Below are positions 59,885-64,000 of a stretch of DNA of 64,000 bases, piece after piece; the first letter of the stretch is position 1, and every line of letters begins with the position of its first letter. The notes under the pieces are model-generated. The model ran no database searches. It was given only the letters and a program-made list of their open reading frames with translations, and was not told where the DNA came from. The stretch is from positions 25,830,001 through 25,894,000 of the forward strand of contig NW_024466599.1 in the NCBI RefSeq assembly GCF_017591425.1, given 5' to 3'. Made by a program: the position numbers and the translations under genes. The stretch is from Ochotona curzoniae (taxonomy: Eukaryota > Chordata > Mammalia > Lagomorpha > Ochotonidae).

Positions 59885-60150
59885 ATTTGGTCTACTGGTT
59901 ATGATGCCCGTCTCTCATATTCTAATTCTTGGTTTTGATTCTCACCCTGGTGCCTGACTCCAACTTCCTGCTAATGTAGACCTTGGGAGTCACTGGCTCA
60001 GGTTCTTGGGTACCTGTCAGCTGTGTGAATTCCTGTGTCACAGCTCCAGCCCTGGTCCAGCACTACCCACTACAGGACCTGGAAAATAATTCAAGGTATA
60101 GGAGTTTCTTCTTTCTGTCTGCCTTTCTGCCTATCAAAGTAACATTTAAA
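59885..60150 (+). mobile_element. old C-repeat SINE
   Basis: 'caacttcctgctaatgtaga', 'agctccagccctggtccagc' and 'tctgcctatcaaagtaacat'. Diverged. Confidence 0.65.
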
Positions 60151-60249
60151 ATGATGCAAACAGGGGATCAAAGCTCATTCACAAACAGAAAAGGTTCATT
60201 CACAATAAAGTCCTCAGAGTTAAACAAGCCGAAATAGAGCTAAAGACAC

Positions 60250-61390
60250 AGCGCTTAAATAAGGAAACCAAACTTTACTGAAGATATTAATATCTGAATG
60301 AACAAACAGAAAATGATACTATATATGGATGGAAGCACAATATCATACATCAAGCTTCCTTAAATTAATATGTAAGTTAAAAGCATTTCCAAGCCTTAAT
60401 TGAATAAAACTGAATTGAAATATCAAAAACTTCAAAAACCAGAGAACAGCTAAGAAAGGCAGTAAAAAGAACAATATAGCATGGGCAAGAAAAAAACTCT
60501 GTTTAACCATTGTAGAAAACCATTACATTCGAACATATAATAAAGTCACTGCAATTATATCCATGATACTTCCATTGGAAAAGAGAACTGTAAATGAAAA
60601 AGAATAGCACTCGGAGAAAATATGAGTATATGTGAAAATTTGAAATACTTCTTACCTGGTATTATACCTAATTGAGAAAAGATCAATTTTTTAAACATAG
60701 GGTGCTAGATTGACAAACCACTTGGAAGAAAATAAAGCTAGATATGTTGCTTGCATTCTAAGTATATATTAAAATTATAAATGAAGTAGATTTCAATGTA
60801 GAAAATCAAAAACTATATATATGTAATTCTAGGTCACACAGAGGTAGATCATCTTAATCATGTAGTTAAAAAAATTTATAGTAATATCTACTAACCATAA
60901 AAACACAGACTTAAATACATACTAATACACATTGAGTGGGAAAAGGCATTGTGTACATGGTCAACAGAAATATGACAGATTTGGAGAAAAACATTTCAAG
61001 TAATAAGAGGAACCAAATTGTTCAATCGTAGAAGGAGTAAGGGTAAAATATCAATAAAATGAAAAAAAATATGAGGCTGTGAAGAGCGGAAGGGGAAATT
61101 CCTGAGTCTATGGAACTATATCATGAAAAATAAAAATTTTAAAAATTTATAAATGTGATTACAGCAAATACTCAATCCACCTAAGAATGAAGTCTAATGG
61201 CTAAATTTTACATGGAAAAAGTACTTCCTAATGTGATTAAATCTACAACTTGCAAGAACTGGAGGAAATTTTAACCAAAAAAGGGTCAGTATATACTACA
61301 TTAAAAGGCACTTGCAAACTAGTTAAATAAATAAAGAGAAACATAATAGACAAAATTAATAATAAAAGTGAACTACTTGCAGTAGGCAGA
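60250..61390 (+). mobile_element. old AT-rich LINE-1-like region
   Basis: A-rich on the + strand, with LINE-1 ORF2-like pieces such as 'gaacaatatagcatgggcaa' and 'attgtgtacatggtcaacag'. No frame survives. Boundaries are approximate. Confidence 0.45.
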
Positions 61391-61830
61391 ATTCCCAGAG
61401 TCCCCATGAACTTTATTCATATGTCATCACATAACAGGGAGAAAGGAATTGCAGATGTAATTGATATTGACAAACTGATTTTAATGTACAAAGATTATTT
61501 GGATTGGCCTTACCTAACCACCAGAGCCCTTCAAAAGCAATCTTGTCGGGTCGGTAGCAAAAGACCAAGAAGAATGGTATAAGAAGCATTTAATACCCTG
61601 TGACGACCTTAGAATGGATAGGACCGTGTGCCAGGCCCAGAGACCAACCTTTAGAGGTCTGACCAGCGTCGACTGTGGGTCTTCATCCTAAAGACTTTAG
61701 GAACTTGCAAGTGAATTTTTCTCTAGAGCTTTCCGTTAAGAGCCCATGCTGGCACCTTCCTTTCAGTGTAACTGTGCCCTGAAAAGAGGGTCCAAGTTTT
61801 CTTAGAACTCTAATCTACAGAACCATGATT
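61390..61830 (+). repeat. ancient interspersed repeat, family unassigned
   Basis: 'gaattgcagatgtaattgat', 'gattatttggattggcctta' and 'agcccttcaaaagcaatctt' follow the same order as the repeat at 8770-9290 (cf. 'gattacctaggtgggctcta'). Confidence 0.5.
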
Positions 61831-61901
61831 TAAAAAAAAAAAAAAAGGAATGCTAAATTTGTACCAATTTCTTATGTAACAACATAAACTGACAGGTAAA
61901 G

Positions 61902-62214
61902 GCTGGCCCTGTGGTGCATGGAGTTAGGCCAGTTTGCAACCGCAGCATCTCACACTGAAGTGCCAGTTCATATTCCTGCTGCTTGGCTTTTGATCTGGCT
62001 TCCAATTCAGCTTCCTGCTAATGTTCCTTGGGCAGGCAGCAGCGGATGGTCCAAACACTTGGGCCTCTGCCATCTATGTGGAGATCTGCATGGAGTTACT
62101 GGCCCCTGGCCCTTCATATTAGCCTGGAACCGGATGCTGCAGCTATACGGGCAGTGAGCCACTGAACGGACAATGTCTCTTTCGCTGTCACTCTATCCTT
62201 CAAATAAATTTTTA
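61902..62214 (+). mobile_element. old C-repeat SINE
   Basis: 'ggctggccctgtggtgcatg', 'cagcttcctgctaatgttcc' and 'tccttcaaataaatttttaa'. It lies between pieces of old LINE-1. Confidence 0.8.
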
Positions 62215-62249
62215 AGAATTACTGATAACTCATTTCCTAGTATAATCCA

Positions 62250-62620
62250 AATGACCCATAAAAATAATTTACAGTAGTCATTATAGTTGTTAGGAAAATG
62301 GAAATGCAAACACTGGGAAGTCACTATACACACTATTTCATTTATGATTCTGCAGTTATTCATTGGCTATAAAAGACAAAGTGTTTTCATGCATTCACTG
62401 GTAGAAATATAAATTATTTCACCCTTTCTTCAACAGAAATCTATCCCATAGAAGTAAAGACCATCATAGTCACAAACACTTGTACACACAAGAATATTTA
62501 TTGTGATAGCAAAAATCTGGTAACAAAATAAACTCATCAGAGAGATTTAATAAATCATGGTATGTCATCAATCTGGAGTATTACACAGCCATTAAAAAGA
62601 ATGGAATGAAAGCTAGAGTC
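62250..62620 (+). mobile_element. old LINE-1 3' region
   Basis: 'aatatttattgtgatagcaa', 'gagtattacacagccattaa' and 'aaagaatggaatgaaag' follow the order of a LINE-1 ORF2 end. It is probably the continuation of the area at 60250. Confidence 0.6.
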
Positions 62621-62884
62621 TTAGGATGCCCATCCTATAGTCCTGGAAAGGAAAAGTGAGATTCAGAGAGTAAACTGGCTCTCCAAAATATCTTTATTTA
62701 TGTAAGATTGTATGATTGTATTTATGTGTGTACTATGAAACTTCGCAGATCTATAGATTTAAGGCACTAATACACATGAAACTAGGAAATACAAGTTGCA
62801 TTATCAGTATAAAAAATTGTCATGCAATAATTGCTCATACATCACTCATCAACAATATTCCACAGTTCTATTTAGTGTTTCCCC

Positions 62885-62985
62885 TAACTGGAATATGAGC
62901 TGCAGTAGTAAGTGAAGGCTTTTTTGTTCACTGCTGATCCCAACACTTAAAATTGTCTGCCACACAGTAGGGACTAGAAGAATCA
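62885..62985 (+). repeat. L2-like 3' tail
   Basis: 'tggaatatgagctgcagtag', 'ttgttcactgctgatcccaa' and 'tctgccacacagtagggact' fit the L2 3' end. Confidence 0.5.
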
Positions 62986-63029
62986 GGAAAGTGATATTCT
63001 TTTTGATGGCTTTTTCTGATGCTTATTTT

Positions 63030-63150
63030 AATGGCTCTTGGCTTCAGCTTGGCCCATAACCAGATGTTGCAGCCATTTGGGGAGGAAAACAAGGGATGGA
63101 TGGAGGATCTTGTTGTAACTGCCTTTCAAGTGAATAAATTTATCTCATTA
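63030..63150 (+). mobile_element. 3' part of an old C-repeat SINE
   Basis: 'ggctcttggcttcagcttgg', 'gttgcagccatttggggagg' and 'caagtgaataaatttatctc'. Only the 3' third is present. Confidence 0.7.
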
Positions 63151-64000
63151 AAAGATTGATATTCTAGAGACTAATGGGAGTAAACGAATTGTATAACAAA
63201 AATATATAGATCCAGGGAGTTCAGCTTTTTGTTGGATACATACTATGGCCTGATAGCTCACCATGTGTTTTACACTCATAACCTGAAATTGACCAAATTA
63301 AAGAGACCTATTTTATAAGTAAGAAGCTGACAAAAAAAAAAAAAAAAGAAGCAGCATGGTGTAAGTTTCTTAGACTCCAAGTGTTAATGTCCAGGTCAAA
63401 TGCTTGATCTTTCCTCTGTGCTGAAACATCTTAACAGAGCCCTACTTTTAATCAATAAATTGCAAAGAGAGGCAACAGTTTTTACATATTATATAGGCTT
63501 AACATTGACATTGACTCAGCAATTGCATACTTTCTATGTACTTCTGATTGTTCTAATGATTTAAGTCATTTGATGTAAGTATAAATGGGGGTTCTGACTT
63601 GACTATTTTGCTCATGAAGCAATTAAACTGTTCAACTAAAACCCTGAGTACATCCTGAGAGATCTGGACCCTGCTTTCACTGGGAGAATGAAGAGTCATT
63701 CATAAACAGGACCTCTGTGGGATGCATCAGAGGCCTGTGGGTTGCCCGTCTGAGGCAAGGAGTTAGGAACAAAGAAGGGACAGCTAATAGACTTTACACA
63801 TTTCTGTCACCATGCGTTTTGCTCAGTTCCAATGGAGGCGGACTGGAAATGTGAGCCCAGAGGGGGAGCTCTGGGGCACTCAGCCGCCACTCCTATCCTT
63901 CTCCAGTCAGGGAGCTGGCTGGCCTCAACCATGGACCAGACCCTCATATGTAGATGCATCTGACCATTACCTGGGGACTGGCAAGCTCCTTTGTTTCCAT

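Larger units (their letters stand above)
49311..64000. other. intergenic region downstream of VIT
   Basis: No coding exon was recognised on either strand. It contains about ten SINE copies, a probable LINE-1 3' end in antisense (49912-50600), a MER5-like element, MIR and L2 relics and an AT-rich old LINE-1 area (60250-62620). The stretches 51000-52140, 54150-56370, 57060-58990 and 63170-64000 show nothing I can name. In human the next gene is STRN on the opposite strand; none of its exons was recognised. Confidence 0.55.

Noticed and set aside
1..64000. CRISPR arrays, operons, phage or plasmid features
   Set aside because: No regularly spaced repeats, no bacterial gene density and clear spliced mammalian gene structure; such features are not expected and were not seen.

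Overview
This window is vertebrate (mammalian) nuclear DNA. It holds one recognisable gene, split into short exons by long introns, in a sea of interspersed repeats. The dominant repeat is a tRNA-derived SINE of about 320 bp: its head begins 'gggcccggc', its body reads 'ggcctgggaaagcag', and it ends in 'aataaataaatctt' plus an A-tail. This is the C-repeat (CSINE) family of rabbits and pikas, so the host is a lagomorph. The younger copies (head 'gggcccaacggcgtgg', body 'cttggggagtgaatcat') look more like the pika (Ochotona) form than the rabbit consensus I remember. Pika is therefore my best guess, by inference.

The gene is vitrin (VIT), on the + strand. Vitrin is a secreted extracellular-matrix protein with an LCCL domain, a Ser/Thr/Pro-rich linker and two von Willebrand factor A (vWA) domains. 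The window carries the last nine coding exons: four short linker exons (10417-10569, 14907-14963, 16306-16371, 22832-22894), three exons for most of vWA1 (26344-26491, 41121-41224, 42427-42653), one long exon finishing vWA1 and starting vWA2 (44632-45145), and the terminal exon (48787-48965) with the stop codon. All splice sites are AG/GT, all phases join, and together they encode 502 residues with no break. The LCCL and signal-peptide exons are not seen and must lie upstream of position 1.

Region by region: 1-10416 is upstream intron, starting with two LINE-1 fragments in opposite orientation, then a homopurine tract and several SINEs. 10417-22894 holds the linker exons. 22895-44631 holds vWA1, including a 14.6-kb repeat-rich intron. 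44632-49310 holds vWA2 and a short 3' UTR with an ATTAAA poly(A) signal. 49311-64000 is intergenic, with SINEs, a probable LINE-1 3' end, MER5-like and L2/MIR relics and a long AT-rich old LINE-1 area. No second gene was found; I know that STRN lies tail-to-tail downstream of VIT in human, but no STRN exon was recognised here.

I found no convincing undescribed biological system. The most notable observations are the run of four frame-neutral linker exons, a 163-bp homopurine tract, a near-perfect intronic hairpin, several dated nested SINE insertions, a SINE with an internal 72-bp duplication, and a Tigger-like transposase relic.
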